A DNA stretch of 10,274 nucleotides from Rhodospirillaceae bacterium (GCA_003488105.1 DNMS01000143.1:4603-14876), one strand, 5' to 3'; shown: positions 1-6,666, numbered from the stretch's first letter. Numbers and translations are program-made. Notes: generated by a model from the sequence alone, not told the origin.

Positions 1-685
1 TGAAGGGATGGCTGCCGTCGGTCTTGGCTTTGCTGTCGTAGCGGCGCAGGTCGCCGTTGCCGATCAGGGTCCAGTCCTGGCGGCCCTTCAGGGGCACGTC
101 CTGAGGCACCGGCAGCAGGGCGGCCTTGACCGCCATGTCGCCGAACCCGGCCGACTTTCCGGACGCATGGATCAGACGCCCGTCCTTGACGGCGACTTCG
201 GTGGCAGCCACGCCCCAATCCTTGGCGGCGGCGTCGACCAGCATCATACGCGCGGCGGCCCCGGCCTTGCGGTAGCGGTCGAACGACGTGGTCATGGAGG
301 ACGAGCCCCCGGTGCCCTGTACGGCGCCGCCCCAGACGATGTTGCCGTAAAGCTTGAGATCCCCGGTCGCACCCTCGACCGTGATGTGGTCCCAGGCCGC
401 CCCCAGTTCCTCGTTCACCAGGGTCGCGAGCCCGTGATAGGCGCCCTGCCCCATGTCGAATTGGGACGACAGGATGGTGACCTTCCCGTCGGCGGCTATC
501 TTCAGGTAGGCATCGAAGGGTGCCGGCGCGGCGGACACGGCGGCACCCGTGGCGGCCCGCGCGGGTGCGGCGCCGAAGCCGATGACGAGGGCCCCCGCAG
601 CGGCGGCCGAGGCAACCAGGAAGGCGCGGCGGCTGGTTTTCACCGAAGCGGCCGGGGCGAGATGTTCAATGATCTTGGGCAACAT
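1..685 (-). CDS. Molybdopterin-binding subunit of an isoquinoline 1-oxidoreductase/aldehyde dehydrogenase-type molybdenum hydroxylase (partial, N-terminal 228 residues)
   Basis: This is the large catalytic subunit of a xanthine-oxidase-family enzyme, expected to oxidise an N-heterocycle or aldehyde in the periplasm. The ATG at 683-685 opens a frame without stops to the left edge (228 codons). Full-length family members have about 730-750 residues, so roughly a third is present. Residues 18-40 form a Tat signal: SRRAF, then an Ala/Gly-rich hydrophobic stretch and PARA near residue 44. The mature start (FDAYLKIAADGKVTI, 57-71), FDMGQGAYHG (76-85) and GTGGSSS (124-130) followed by SFDRYRKAGAAAR look like IorB-type proteins. 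A GGAGG lies 9 nt before the ATG, inside the end of the [2Fe-2S] gene, and only 3 nt separate the genes. The Tat signal sits on this subunit alone, so the small subunit probably crosses the membrane bound to it. Substrate cannot be assigned. A cytochrome c subunit often follows in such operons but would lie outside the window. Confidence 0.9.
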   Translation of the reverse strand, partial: MLPKIIEHLAPAASVKTSRRAFLVASAAAAGALVIGFGAAPARAATGAAVSAAPAPFDAYLKIAADGKVTILSSQFDMGQGAYHGLATLVNEELGAAWDHITVEGATGDLKLYGNIVWGGAVQGTGGSSSMTTSFDRYRKAGAAARMMLVDAAAKDWGVAATEVAVKDGRLIHASGKSAGFGDMAVKAALLPVPQDVPLKGRQDWTLIGNGDLRRYDSKAKTDGSHPF

Positions 686-688
686 GAT

Positions 689-1147
689 TTATGCCTCCAG
701 CCGGCGGGCGGCTTCATGGATGCCGGCCCGGATGCGGTGATAGGTGGCGCAGCGGCAGAGGTTGCCGTCCATCGCCGCGTCGATGTCGTCGTCCGTGGGC
801 TTGGGCGTTTCCGCCAACAGCGCCACGGCGGCCATGACCTGGCCCGACTGGCAGTAGCCGCATTGCGGCACGTCCATGTCCGTCCAAACCTGGCGGACCG
901 TCTCGGCGACCTTGCCGCCGATCCCTTCGATGGTCGTGATCTTGACGCCCGTAAGGTCGCCGACGAAAGTCTGGCACGACCGGGTCGGCTGCCCGTCGAG
1001 ATGAACCGTGCAGGCCCCACAGAGTGCCTGGCCGCAACCGAATTTGGTGCCGGTCAGGCCGACAAGGTCGCGGATCGCCCACAGCAGGGGCATGTCATCG
1101 GGCGCATCGACCTGATGGTCGACCCCGTTGATGTTCAGTTTCGGCAT
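689..1147 (-). CDS. [2Fe-2S] iron-sulfur subunit of a molybdenum hydroxylase (IorA/CoxS-type)
   Basis: This 152-residue electron-transfer subunit passes electrons from the molybdenum centre of its partner through two [2Fe-2S] clusters. The N-terminal plant-ferredoxin-type domain (about 1-75) has C38, C43, C46 and C58 in GCGQALCGACTV and RSCQ. The C-terminal helical domain (about 80-150) has C96 and C99 in CGYCQSGQ and C131 and C133 in NLCRCATYHRIR. All eight ligands are present and the length is normal for the family (about 150-160). No signal peptide is visible. GGGAAG-like bases (AGGGAAG) lie just upstream of the ATG. It is the first gene of the operon; the molybdopterin subunit follows after 3 nt. 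The family is certain, while the substrate (quinoline, nicotinate, aldehyde or other) is unknown. Confidence 0.94.
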   Translation of the reverse strand: MPKLNINGVDHQVDAPDDMPLLWAIRDLVGLTGTKFGCGQALCGACTVHLDGQPTRSCQTFVGDLTGVKITTIEGIGGKVAETVRQVWTDMDVPQCGYCQSGQVMAAVALLAETPKPTDDDIDAAMDGNLCRCATYHRIRAGIHEAARRLEA

Positions 1148-1206
1148 TTTTCGACTTCCCTATTTGATGTGTCACCGTTCCCTGTCGGCGCCCCCGATGA
1201 CACCCG

Positions 1207-1242
1207 GGCGGGCAGGCGCCCGCCACCAGAACGGTTATTCTG
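1207..1242. promoter_or_regulatory. Two adjacent inverted repeats upstream of the molybdenum hydroxylase operon
   Basis: GGCGGGC-AGGC-GCCCGCC (1207-1224) is a perfect 7-bp stem with a 4-nt loop. CAGAA-CGGTTA-TTCTG (1227-1242) is a 5-bp inverted repeat spaced by 6, directly beside it. Both lie 60-95 bp before the start of the iron-sulfur subunit gene, in its 5' region. Neither arm is followed by a T-run on either strand, so a terminator is unlikely. An operator or leader structure is possible. The rest of the 174-bp gap (1148-1321) shows no gene. Confidence 0.3.
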
Positions 1243-1321
1243 ATATCCTAGGGTAAATGGTTGTGGAAGATCGGCGGGTCAAGTTACCGGACGATGAAAA
1301 TTTCCCGGTCCAAGACCCGGT

Positions 1322-1951
1322 TCAGGGAATCCCCAGCATCTTGTGGGTCTGCAGCGACAGCCGCCATTTGGGATGGGCCAGACAATATTCCACGGCCGCG
1401 GCCGTATTGGCGGCGCGGTCCGGGCCGTCCATGGGCTGCAACAGAAAGTTGGCGAACCCCCAATCCTCGAACCGCTGTGGCTCGGCACCCGGCTGGGGGA
1501 ACACCAGCTTCAATTCATCCCCGGCGCGCTGCACCACCTCGGTTCCGGCCTTGGGGCTGACGCAGATCCAATCAAGTCCGTCAGGGGCATTGAGCGTGCC
1601 GTTGGTCTCCACCGCAACGTGGAACCCCGCATCGTGCAAGGCATCAATCAGTGGTTCGTCCAACTGTAACAAGGGCTCGCCGCCCGTGCAGACCACCAGG
1701 GGCGCGCCCCCGCCCGGCCAACATGCCGCCGCCGCCACCGCCAGGGCATTGGCGTCCTTGAACGATCCGCCGCCGGGGCCGTCCGTGCCGATGAAATCCG
1801 TATCGCAGAACCGGCATTGCGCGGTCGCGCGGTCCTGTTCCCGCCCGGACCACAGGTTGCAGCCGGCGAAGCGCAGGAACACGGCCGGGCGGCCGGTCTG
1901 CGCACCCTCGCCCTGCAACGTGAAATAGATTTCCTTGACGCTATAGGCCAT
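1322..1951 (-). CDS. queE: 7-carboxy-7-deazaguanine synthase QueE (radical SAM)
   Basis: This enzyme converts 6-carboxy-5,6,7,8-tetrahydropterin to 7-carboxy-7-deazaguanine, a cytoplasmic step on the way to queuosine in tRNA. The 209-residue protein begins MAYSVKEIYFTLQGEG, the usual QueE N-terminus with its substrate-side EIYxTxQGEG. The cluster motif is C31-x14-C46-x2-C49-DTDF, the expanded spacing typical of proteobacterial QueE rather than the plain CxxxCxxC of other radical SAM enzymes. TGGEP (89-93) is the SAM-contacting motif, and the end, KWRLSLQTHKMLGIP, is also typical. The start ATG is at 1949-1951; no strong Shine-Dalgarno sequence is visible. queC lies upstream on the same strand but 272 bp away, so queE probably has its own promoter. 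queD, which makes the substrate, is not in the window. Confidence 0.96.
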   Translation of the reverse strand: MAYSVKEIYFTLQGEGAQTGRPAVFLRFAGCNLWSGREQDRATAQCRFCDTDFIGTDGPGGGSFKDANALAVAAAACWPGGGAPLVVCTGGEPLLQLDEPLIDALHDAGFHVAVETNGTLNAPDGLDWICVSPKAGTEVVQRAGDELKLVFPQPGAEPQRFEDWGFANFLLQPMDGPDRAANTAAAVEYCLAHPKWRLSLQTHKMLGIP

Positions 1952-1971
1952 CGCCCGTTCCCGGCTGCTGC

Positions 1972-1988
1972 CCCGGCACCGTGCCGGG
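1972..1988. repeat. 17-bp palindrome in the queE 5' leader
   Basis: CCCGGCAC-C-GTGCCGGG is a perfect 8-1-8 inverted repeat, 20 bp upstream of the queE start codon and just downstream of a queE promoter-like pair. As RNA it would make a very stable GC hairpin (7 bp with a 3-nt loop). As DNA it could be an operator. No T-run follows on the minus strand, so it is not an obvious terminator. Confidence 0.45.
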
Positions 1989-1995
1989 CCGCGTT

Positions 1996-2025
1996 GCTAT
2001 ACGCCCTCCGGCGCGAAAACTCCAA
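1996..2025 (-). promoter_or_regulatory. Candidate sigma-70-type promoter of queE
   Basis: On the minus strand, TTGGAG (2025-2020) and TATAGC (2001-1996) are separated by 18 bp. Each matches 4 of 6 consensus bases. Transcription would start near 1989 and the leader would begin with the 17-bp palindrome. Chance matches of this quality are common, so this is tentative. Confidence 0.3.
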
Positions 2026-2029
2026 ATTT

Positions 2030-2045
2030 TGTGACCCTGGTCACG
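2030..2045. promoter_or_regulatory. CRP/FNR-family binding site candidate (TGTGA-N6-TCACG)
   Basis: TGTGACCCTGGTCACG matches the CRP consensus TGTGA-N6-TCACA at 9 of 10 fixed bases. Its core GTGACC-CT-GGTCAC (2031-2044) is a perfect 6-2-6 inverted repeat. It lies in the 162-bp space between queE (minus) and the small membrane-peptide gene (plus). The centre (2037.5) is 41.5 bp before position 2079, where a plus-strand transcript using TAATTT (2067-2072) as -10 would start. That is the class II activator position. The -10 choice is mine, so the geometry is suggestive only. Confidence 0.45.
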
Positions 2046-2113
2046 GACCGTGGCCATACCCATATGTAATTTAGAAAAATATGATTTGTCCCGTTTGAGT
2101 TTCGGAGGCGACC

Positions 2114-2227
2114 ATGCCCGTCCTCAAGCCATCTACCCTGCGCAAGGCGCTGAACGTGGTGCTGCTCGGCATCGGCGCCCTGTTGGGCCTGATGCTCGCC
2201 TTCTCCGCCGGCGGCGCGCAGGTCTAG
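2114..2227 (+). CDS. 37-residue single-pass membrane peptide, unknown function
   Basis: I do not recognise this gene. ATG at 2114-2116 is preceded by GGAGG (2104-2108) with 5 nt spacing, the best Shine-Dalgarno match near any start in this part of the window. The 37 codons have G or C at the third position in 35 cases, as in the neighbouring real genes. The peptide has a basic N-terminus ([14 protein letters not shown]), then one hydrophobic helix (about 14-32, [16 protein letters not shown]) and a short tail SAGGAQV, so an inner-membrane peptide is likely, N-terminus inside by the positive-inside rule. Its TAG stop (2225-2227) and the queC TAG stop (minus, 2226-2224) share the palindrome CTAG. 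Upstream are an AT-rich stretch (2058-2090) and a CRP-type palindrome. Because it converges on queC and points away from queE, it is not an operon member of either. Alternative: a chance frame, which the ribosome site and codon bias argue against. Confidence 0.62.
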   Translation: MPVLKPSTLRKALNVVLLGIGALLGLMLAFSAGGAQV

Positions 2228-2955
2228 ACGGCATAGGCCGTGGGGTCATCGACCCCGGCCTCGGCAAACCCCTTCTTGCGCAGCTGACAGGAATCGCAGC
2301 GTCCGCAATGGACCGGCGCGTCCACCGCGCCGCCGGCGGCCGGATGCGGGTCGTAGCAGCTCCACGTCTGGGCATAGTCGACACCCAACGCCATACCGTG
2401 TCGGATGATTTCCGCCTTGGTCATATCCATCAGCGGCGCCTGCACGTGGAACGGGCCGTCCGTGCCGCGGGCCATCGCCTCGACCCCTTCCTTGGTGGCC
2501 AGATTGGCCAGGCGCTGGAACGCCTTGATGAAGGCCGGACGGCAATCGGGATAACCGGAATAATCAAGCGCGTTGACGCCGATGAAGATGTTTCGCGCCC
2601 CGCCCGTTTCCGCCAGCGCCAGGGCATGGGCCAGGAAGATGGTGTTGCGCGCCGGCACGTAGGTGACCGGGATGCCGTCGGCCATGGCGTCGGCGTCACG
2701 GTCCTTGGGCACCTCGATGTCGGCGGTCAGGGCCGATCCCCCATAGACGGTCAGGTCGATATCGGCCACGGCGTGACGCGCCACGCCCATCTGCCGGGCG
2801 ACGCGCGCGGCGATGTCCAATTCAACGGAATGGCGCTGCCCGTAGCGGAACGACAGGGCCAGGATGCGGTAGCCCTTGTCCCGCGCAATGGCGAGGACGG
2901 TCGTGGAATCGAGTCCGCCCGACAACAGAACCACGGCTGTTTCACCGTTCACCAC
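2224..2955 (-). CDS. queC: 7-cyano-7-deazaguanine synthase QueC
   Basis: This ATP-dependent enzyme makes preQ0 from 7-carboxy-7-deazaguanine and ammonia in the cytoplasm, using the product of QueE. The 243-residue length is normal. The PP-loop ATP-binding motif SGGLDST is at 12-18. FRYGQRH (36-42) and [15 protein letters not shown] (99-113) are family signatures, as is [18 protein letters not shown]. The zinc site is C200 (TWSCYDP), C217, C220 and C223 (HCGRCDSC). The start is GTG at 2955-2953, with GGAG 9 nt upstream; an ATG at 2963-2961 is out of frame and ends after four codons. A second GTG follows at once, so the start is uncertain by one codon. It diverges from queG across only 75 bp. 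Downstream, its stop overlaps that of the 37-codon gene on the other strand. Confidence 0.97.
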   Translation of the reverse strand: MVNGETAVVLLSGGLDSTTVLAIARDKGYRILALSFRYGQRHSVELDIAARVARQMGVARHAVADIDLTVYGGSALTADIEVPKDRDADAMADGIPVTYVPARNTIFLAHALALAETGGARNIFIGVNALDYSGYPDCRPAFIKAFQRLANLATKEGVEAMARGTDGPFHVQAPLMDMTKAEIIRHGMALGVDYAQTWSCYDPHPAAGGAVDAPVHCGRCDSCQLRKKGFAEAGVDDPTAYAV

Positions 2956-3030
2956 GGGGTCATTCTCCAGGTATGTCTGTGTGGTAGTGTCCCCTGCCTA
3001 GCATATTGCCGCGACGCGCACGAGAACCGG

Positions 3031-4116
3031 ATGAGCCCAGATTCACCAGACATTCTGAAACGCCGCCTGATCGACGAGGCCCGGGCCCTCGGCTTCGACG
3101 CCGTCGGGGTCACGGACACCCGGGCCGCCCCCCGCGACCGCCAGGCGTTGGAGGCGTTCCTGAAGGCCGGGCACCACGGCGGCATGACCTGGATGGCCGA
3201 CGGTCCCCGGGGTGCGGTGCGCGGCGATCCGGAAGCCATGGTGCCGGGAGCGCGCACGGCGATCGTGCTGGCGCGAAATTATGGCCCCCCGGGCGATCCA
3301 ATGAACATTCCCGGGCAGCCGGACAAGGGGGCCGTCAGCGTCTATGCCCAGGGCAAGGATTATCACGACGTCATCAAGAAGCGCCTGAAGCAGCTGGCGC
3401 GCTGGCTTCAGGCCGAAGCCGCCCAGGACCGGGACACCCCGCCCGACGTGCGTGTTTTCGTCGACACCGCGCCGCTGATGGAAAAGCCGTTGGCCCAGCG
3501 CGCCGGGATCGGCTGGCAGGGCAAGCACACCAACCTGGTGTCGCGGACTCACGGGTCCTGGTTGTTCCTGGGCGAGATTTTGACCACGCTGGAACTGCCA
3601 CCCGACCGTCCCGAGGCCGACCATTGCGGGTCCTGCGACGCCTGCATGCGGGCCTGCCCGACGGACGCCTTTCCCGAGCCTTATCGTCTGGATGCGACGC
3701 GCTGCATCAGCTACCTGACCATCGAACACAAGGACGCCATCGCGCCCGACCTGATGGCCCGTATGGGCAACCATGTCTACGGCTGCGACGACTGCCTGGC
3801 CGCCTGTCCGTGGAACAAGTTCGCGGCCCCCACGGACGAACCCGCCTTCGCCCCCCGCCCCGGGCTGGACGGACCGGCACTCGCCGATCTGGCGCGTTTG
3901 GATGACGCGGCGTTCCGCGAAATGTTCGCGGGCTCGCCGGTCAAGCGTACGGGGCGCGACCGGTTTGTCCGGAACGTGATGATCGCGGTCGGCAATTCCG
4001 GTGACCCGTCATTGACCTCTCTGGCAGAAGACCTGACCGGCGACGCGTCCGATCTGGTCGCGGGTGCGGCGCGCTGGGCCTATGCAAGGTTGAAGTCCGG
4101 CGAGGATCAGAGATAG
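3031..4116 (+). CDS. queG: Epoxyqueuosine reductase QueG
   Basis: This enzyme catalyses the last step of queuosine synthesis, cobalamin-dependent reduction of epoxyqueuosine to queuosine in the tRNA anticodon. The 361 residues cover the N-terminal cobalamin-binding region with [20 protein letters not shown] (143-162), containing the family's catalytic Asp (D145), and GKHTNLVSR after it. A two-[4Fe-4S] ferredoxin-like domain follows: C199, C202, C205, C209 ([12 protein letters not shown]), C225 (CISYLTIEH), and C252, C255, C259 ([11 protein letters not shown]). The C-terminal HEAT-like end is short, as in many QueG proteins. I chose ATG 3031 because [22 protein letters not shown] is the normal family N-terminus; the same frame is open back to 2050, but that part runs through queC antisense. 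The 3' end overlaps the zntB 3' end by 10 bp. Together with queC and queE it shows that this organism makes queuosine de novo. Confidence 0.97.
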   Translation: MSPDSPDILKRRLIDEARALGFDAVGVTDTRAAPRDRQALEAFLKAGHHGGMTWMADGPRGAVRGDPEAMVPGARTAIVLARNYGPPGDPMNIPGQPDKGAVSVYAQGKDYHDVIKKRLKQLARWLQAEAAQDRDTPPDVRVFVDTAPLMEKPLAQRAGIGWQGKHTNLVSRTHGSWLFLGEILTTLELPPDRPEADHCGSCDACMRACPTDAFPEPYRLDATRCISYLTIEHKDAIAPDLMARMGNHVYGCDDCLAACPWNKFAAPTDEPAFAPRPGLDGPALADLARLDDAAFREMFAGSPVKRTGRDRFVRNVMIAVGNSGDPSLTSLAEDLTGDASDLVAGAARWAYARLKSGEDQR

Positions 4117-5090
4117 CGGCGGTTGCGGAAGTACAGCCAGAGCCCGACGCCCAGCGCGGCCAGTCCGATTGAGACCGCCCAAAACCCGGCCTTTGATTCC
4201 GCAAGCGGAATGCCGCCGACATTGATGCCGAGAAGCCCCGTCACGAACCCCAGCGGCAGGAAGATCGCCGCGACCACGGTCAGCGTCGTGGTGATGTCCG
4301 TCGCCCGCTGATTTTCCAGGGATCGCAATTCATCCTGGGTCACCTGGGCGCGCCCGAGAATGGCTTCGATGTCGGCGGCAAGGCGCCCGAATTCCGCCGA
4401 TAGTTCGGCCAGCTCGTCAGCCGCCGATTCGCCGATCCAGGTCGGGCGCCGCTCGGCGATGTCGGCGAAGGCGGCGCGCTGCGGCTTGAAGAAGCGGTGC
4501 AGCTGGATCGCCCGGCGGCGCAGCTTGGCGATGCGCGGACGCAGGGTCTTGGTGTTGTCGGCCTGGGCCAGGTCCTCGTCGATCTCGTCCAGGTCCTCGG
4601 CCACGCCGGCGATGATCTGGGCCTTCTCCTTGGCCATGTTGTGGCCGACGGCGCAAAGAAATTCGGACACGGACCCCGGCCCCGATTTCTTGGCCAGCGC
4701 GACCTTGATGTCCTCGATCGCGGCGAGATGGCGCAGGCGGGCCGAAATGATGCGCGCCGGCCCGATCCACAGACGCAGCGAGATCATGTCGTGGGGATCG
4801 GCGTTTTCGTGGGTGTTGACCTCGCGCAGGATCAGCAGGATGCCGTCGTCCAGTTCGGCGTAGCGCGGCTCCGTATCCGGCGCGAGCAGACCCTCGACCG
4901 CAAGTTCCGGCAGGTCCGGCTGGTCATGCAGCCACTGGCGGGCAGGTTCCTTGGTGATGTCCAGATGCACCCATTCGACCCGGCCTTTTTCCTGCTGCAC
5001 GGCCAACTGGTCGACCTCGAGCAGGCGCGCCCCGCCCTCGCCGTCCAGCACCCCGGTAAACACAAACCCTTCGTCGCTCGCAGCCGTCAT
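4107..5090 (-). CDS. zntB: ZntB-type zinc transporter, CorA superfamily
   Basis: This is a CorA-superfamily inner-membrane metal transporter expected to form a pentamer with a large cytoplasmic funnel. The 327-residue length matches ZntB closely. The N-terminal alpha/beta domain (about 1-120) includes VEWVHLDI and [14 protein letters not shown] long helical stretch follows (about 120-265; [29 protein letters not shown]). Two C-terminal membrane helices are at about 268-286 and 302-321. The signature after the first helix is GIN (288-290) in [14 protein letters not shown] and GGIP favour ZntB over the magnesium channel CorA, which has GMN. The positively charged end RNRRYL is typical. In enteric ZntB the transport is reported as zinc uptake coupled to protons, but direction and metal are not provable here. 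It is divergent from the SUMF1-family gene (117 bp) and convergent with queG. Confidence 0.87.
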   Translation of the reverse strand: MTAASDEGFVFTGVLDGEGGARLLEVDQLAVQQEKGRVEWVHLDITKEPARQWLHDQPDLPELAVEGLLAPDTEPRYAELDDGILLILREVNTHENADPHDMISLRLWIGPARIISARLRHLAAIEDIKVALAKKSGPGSVSEFLCAVGHNMAKEKAQIIAGVAEDLDEIDEDLAQADNTKTLRPRIAKLRRRAIQLHRFFKPQRAAFADIAERRPTWIGESAADELAELSAEFGRLAADIEAILGRAQVTQDELRSLENQRATDITTTLTVVAAIFLPLGFVTGLLGINVGGIPLAESKAGFWAVSIGLAALGVGLWLYFRNRRYL

Positions 5091-5141
5091 AATCTCAAGA
5101 CCTCATCGTTTGGCGCGCCGCAAGATATCTCCTGCCGCCAT

Positions 5142-5169
5142 CGACCGCACGGTCGTATATGATTATCCT
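5142..5169 (+). promoter_or_regulatory. Palindrome overlapping a candidate promoter in the zntB / SUMF1-gene divergent region
   Basis: CGACCG-CA-CGGTCG (5142-5155) is a perfect 6-2-6 inverted repeat. It overlaps a weak plus-strand promoter-like pair, TCGACC (5141-5146) and TATCCT (5164-5169) with 17 bp between, which would start transcription near 5176, 32 bp before the SUMF1-family gene. It does not resemble the known alphaproteobacterial Zur box (GTTAT/ATAAC type). A repressor serving either divergent gene is possible. Confidence 0.3.
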
Positions 5170-5207
5170 ATCAGAACCGCATTCCATTTTGGGCGAATCA
5201 ACACGTC

Positions 5208-6044
5208 ATGTTTTTCCGCACTCTTCCCGTCCTGCGCATCACGGCCCTTCTGCTGGCCCTGCTTGCCGTCCCGGCCCAAGCCCAGACACCGGCCGCCAAG
5301 CCCGCGGCGAAACCGGCGCCAACCGCCCCCAAGGTGTTCAAGGACTGCGACGTCTGCCCGGAGATGGTCGTCCTGCCCAAGGGGGCGTTCATCATGGGCA
5401 GCGACCTGCTGCCGGCGGAACAGCCCAAGCACCCCGTGTTCATCAAAAAGCCCTTCGCCATGAGCCGGTTCGAAATCACCTTCGACAATTGGGAAGCCTG
5501 CCTGATCGAAAAAGGATGTTCGGAAAACCCCCACGACCACAACTGGGGGCGCGGCCGCCAGCCGATCATGAACATCGATTTCCACATGGCCGAGGGCTAC
5601 GCCAAGTGGCTGTCGCAGAAGACCGGGCACAAATACCGCCTGCCGACGGAAGCGGAATGGGAATACGGCGCACGGGCCGGATCGACCACGGCATATTGGT
5701 TCGGCGACAACCCGGACGACGGCCTGATCAATTGCCGCAAATGCACCGGCGCCGTGCCCGGCCACCGCAACGCCCCGGTCGGCCAGTACAAGCCCAACCC
5801 CTTCGGGCTCTACGACATGCACGGCAACGCCTATGAATGGGTCTCGGACTGCTGGATCCCCCACTACAACGGGGCGCCGCGCGATGGCTCGGCCCGCACC
5901 GAAGGGGACTGCGCCATCCGGGTGATCCGGGGCGGATCCTGGTATTATTTCTCCCGCCAGTCGCGCTCATCCTCACGGGCCAAGAACCCTGCTGCGGTAA
6001 AAAGCTACTGGCTGAGTTTCCGGGTCGTCCGGGAACTGGACTGA
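5208..6044 (+). CDS. Secreted SUMF1/formylglycine-generating-enzyme-fold protein lacking the catalytic cysteines
   Basis: The 278-residue protein has a Sec signal peptide (basic MFFRTLPVLR, hydrophobic ITALLLALLAVP, likely cut after AQA at 25), then a Lys/Ala/Pro linker (27-42) and one FGE-sulfatase domain (about 50-277). Family motifs are MVVLPKGAFIMGS (53-65), YRLPTEAEWEYGARAG (143-158), NPFGLYDMHGNAYEWVSD (197-214), RVIRGGSWYY (238-247) and LSFRVVREL at the end. True formylglycine-generating enzymes carry two active cysteines in the segment after RGGS; here that segment (WYYFSRQSRSSSRAKNPAAV) has none, so it should not convert sulfatases. Eight cysteines remain: C47/C50, C98/C104, C176/C179 and C215/C235, which could form disulfides in the periplasm. 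No sulfatase is adjacent. The role is unknown; a carbohydrate- or protein-binding function is possible. The Shine-Dalgarno match is weak. It ends 10 bp from the convergent phaR. Confidence 0.9.
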   Translation: MFFRTLPVLRITALLLALLAVPAQAQTPAAKPAAKPAPTAPKVFKDCDVCPEMVVLPKGAFIMGSDLLPAEQPKHPVFIKKPFAMSRFEITFDNWEACLIEKGCSENPHDHNWGRGRQPIMNIDFHMAEGYAKWLSQKTGHKYRLPTEAEWEYGARAGSTTAYWFGDNPDDGLINCRKCTGAVPGHRNAPVGQYKPNPFGLYDMHGNAYEWVSDCWIPHYNGAPRDGSARTEGDCAIRVIRGGSWYYFSRQSRSSSRAKNPAAVKSYWLSFRVVRELD

Positions 6045-6054
6045 GGCGGTAGGG

Positions 6055-6666
6055 CTACTTCTTGTCGCCGGACAGGGAATCAAGCTGACGCTGCATCTCT
6101 TCCAACTTGGCCCGCATGTCGTCGATGTCGGCCCCGCCCTGGGGTGCGGCACCGCCCTGCGGCGCGGCGTCGCCCTTCGGCGTGCCGGTCGGCGGCGTCG
6201 GCATGGGAAACGGCGAGAACATCTTCATGGCGTTCTCGAACAGGACCATGTTCTGCTTCGACACTTCCTCGAACTGACCGAACGGATTGAAGCCCCCAAG
6301 GGCATCCTCCATCGTTTTGCGCAGCGTTTCCTGATTGGTCGCGAAAGACTGCATGGTCTGTTCCAGGTAATTAGGCACCACGGCCTGCAGGCTGTCGCCG
6401 TAGAAGCTGATGAGATGGCGCAGGAAGCCGATGGGCAACAGGTTGGTGCCCTTGCTTTCCTCTTCGACGATGATGTGGGTCAGGACCTGGCGGGTGATGT
6501 CCTCACCGGTCTTGGCGTCGTTGACGACGAATTCGTCACCATCCTTGACCATCTGGGACAGGTAATCGAGCGTCACATAGCTCGACGTCGCCGTATTATA
6601 GAGCCGCCGGTTGGCGTACTTCTTGATGATAATCGGCTCGCCCTCGGCAGGCTTTTTTTCCGCCAT
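6055..6666 (-). CDS. phaR: PHA synthesis repressor PhaR
   Basis: PhaR is a DNA-binding repressor that also binds nascent polyhydroxybutyrate; polymer titrates it off phasin and phaR promoters. The protein is 203 residues (about 185-205 is usual). The N-terminal DNA-binding domain (about 11-72) has the hallmark KYANRRLYNTATSSYVTL (16-33) and DITRQVLTHIIVEEE. Two polymer-binding segments follow: LRHLISFYGDSLQAVVPNYL (82-101) and NPFGQFEEVSKQNMVLFENA (127-146). The C-terminus is a Pro/Gly/Ala linker with a repeated AAPQGG (167-178), then a short coiled coil (about 181-199). I chose ATG 6664-6666 with GGGGGA upstream; the frame is open for 50 more codons but those lie in the divergent promoter region and lack family similarity. 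It is transcribed away from the phasin-like/phaC genes. Palindromes over its likely start site suggest autorepression. Confidence 0.95.
   Translation of the reverse strand: MAEKKPAEGEPIIIKKYANRRLYNTATSSYVTLDYLSQMVKDGDEFVVNDAKTGEDITRQVLTHIIVEEESKGTNLLPIGFLRHLISFYGDSLQAVVPNYLEQTMQSFATNQETLRKTMEDALGGFNPFGQFEEVSKQNMVLFENAMKMFSPFPMPTPPTGTPKGDAAPQGGAAPQGGADIDDMRAKLEEMQRQLDSLSGDKK

Noticed and set aside
8..1243. Open frame of 411 codons on the plus strand
   Set aside because: It lies antisense to the two molybdenum hydroxylase subunits, which have complete family motifs on the minus strand. The translated product shows no recognisable domain.
1280..1321. ACCGGG repeats with AAATTTTC downstream of queE, as a terminator
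   Set aside because: The stem is only 4 bp before a G-G mismatch and the T-run is short; not strong enough to call.
2949..2963. Four-codon upstream frame ATG ACC CCG TGG TGA before queC
   Set aside because: The GGAG is only about 2 nt from this ATG, too close to initiate there; it serves the GTG start of queC.
2050..3030. N-terminal extension of QueG by 327 codons back to ATG 2050
   Set aside because: This part is antisense to queC and to part of the gap. The family N-terminus begins at 3031.
2956..3030. Divergent promoters between queC and queG
   Set aside because: Promoters must lie here or close by, but no -10/-35 pair on either strand was convincing (best was a lone TATGCT on the minus strand).
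4497..5162. Open frame of 221 codons on the plus strand
   Set aside because: It is antisense to zntB and shows no domain or ribosome site.
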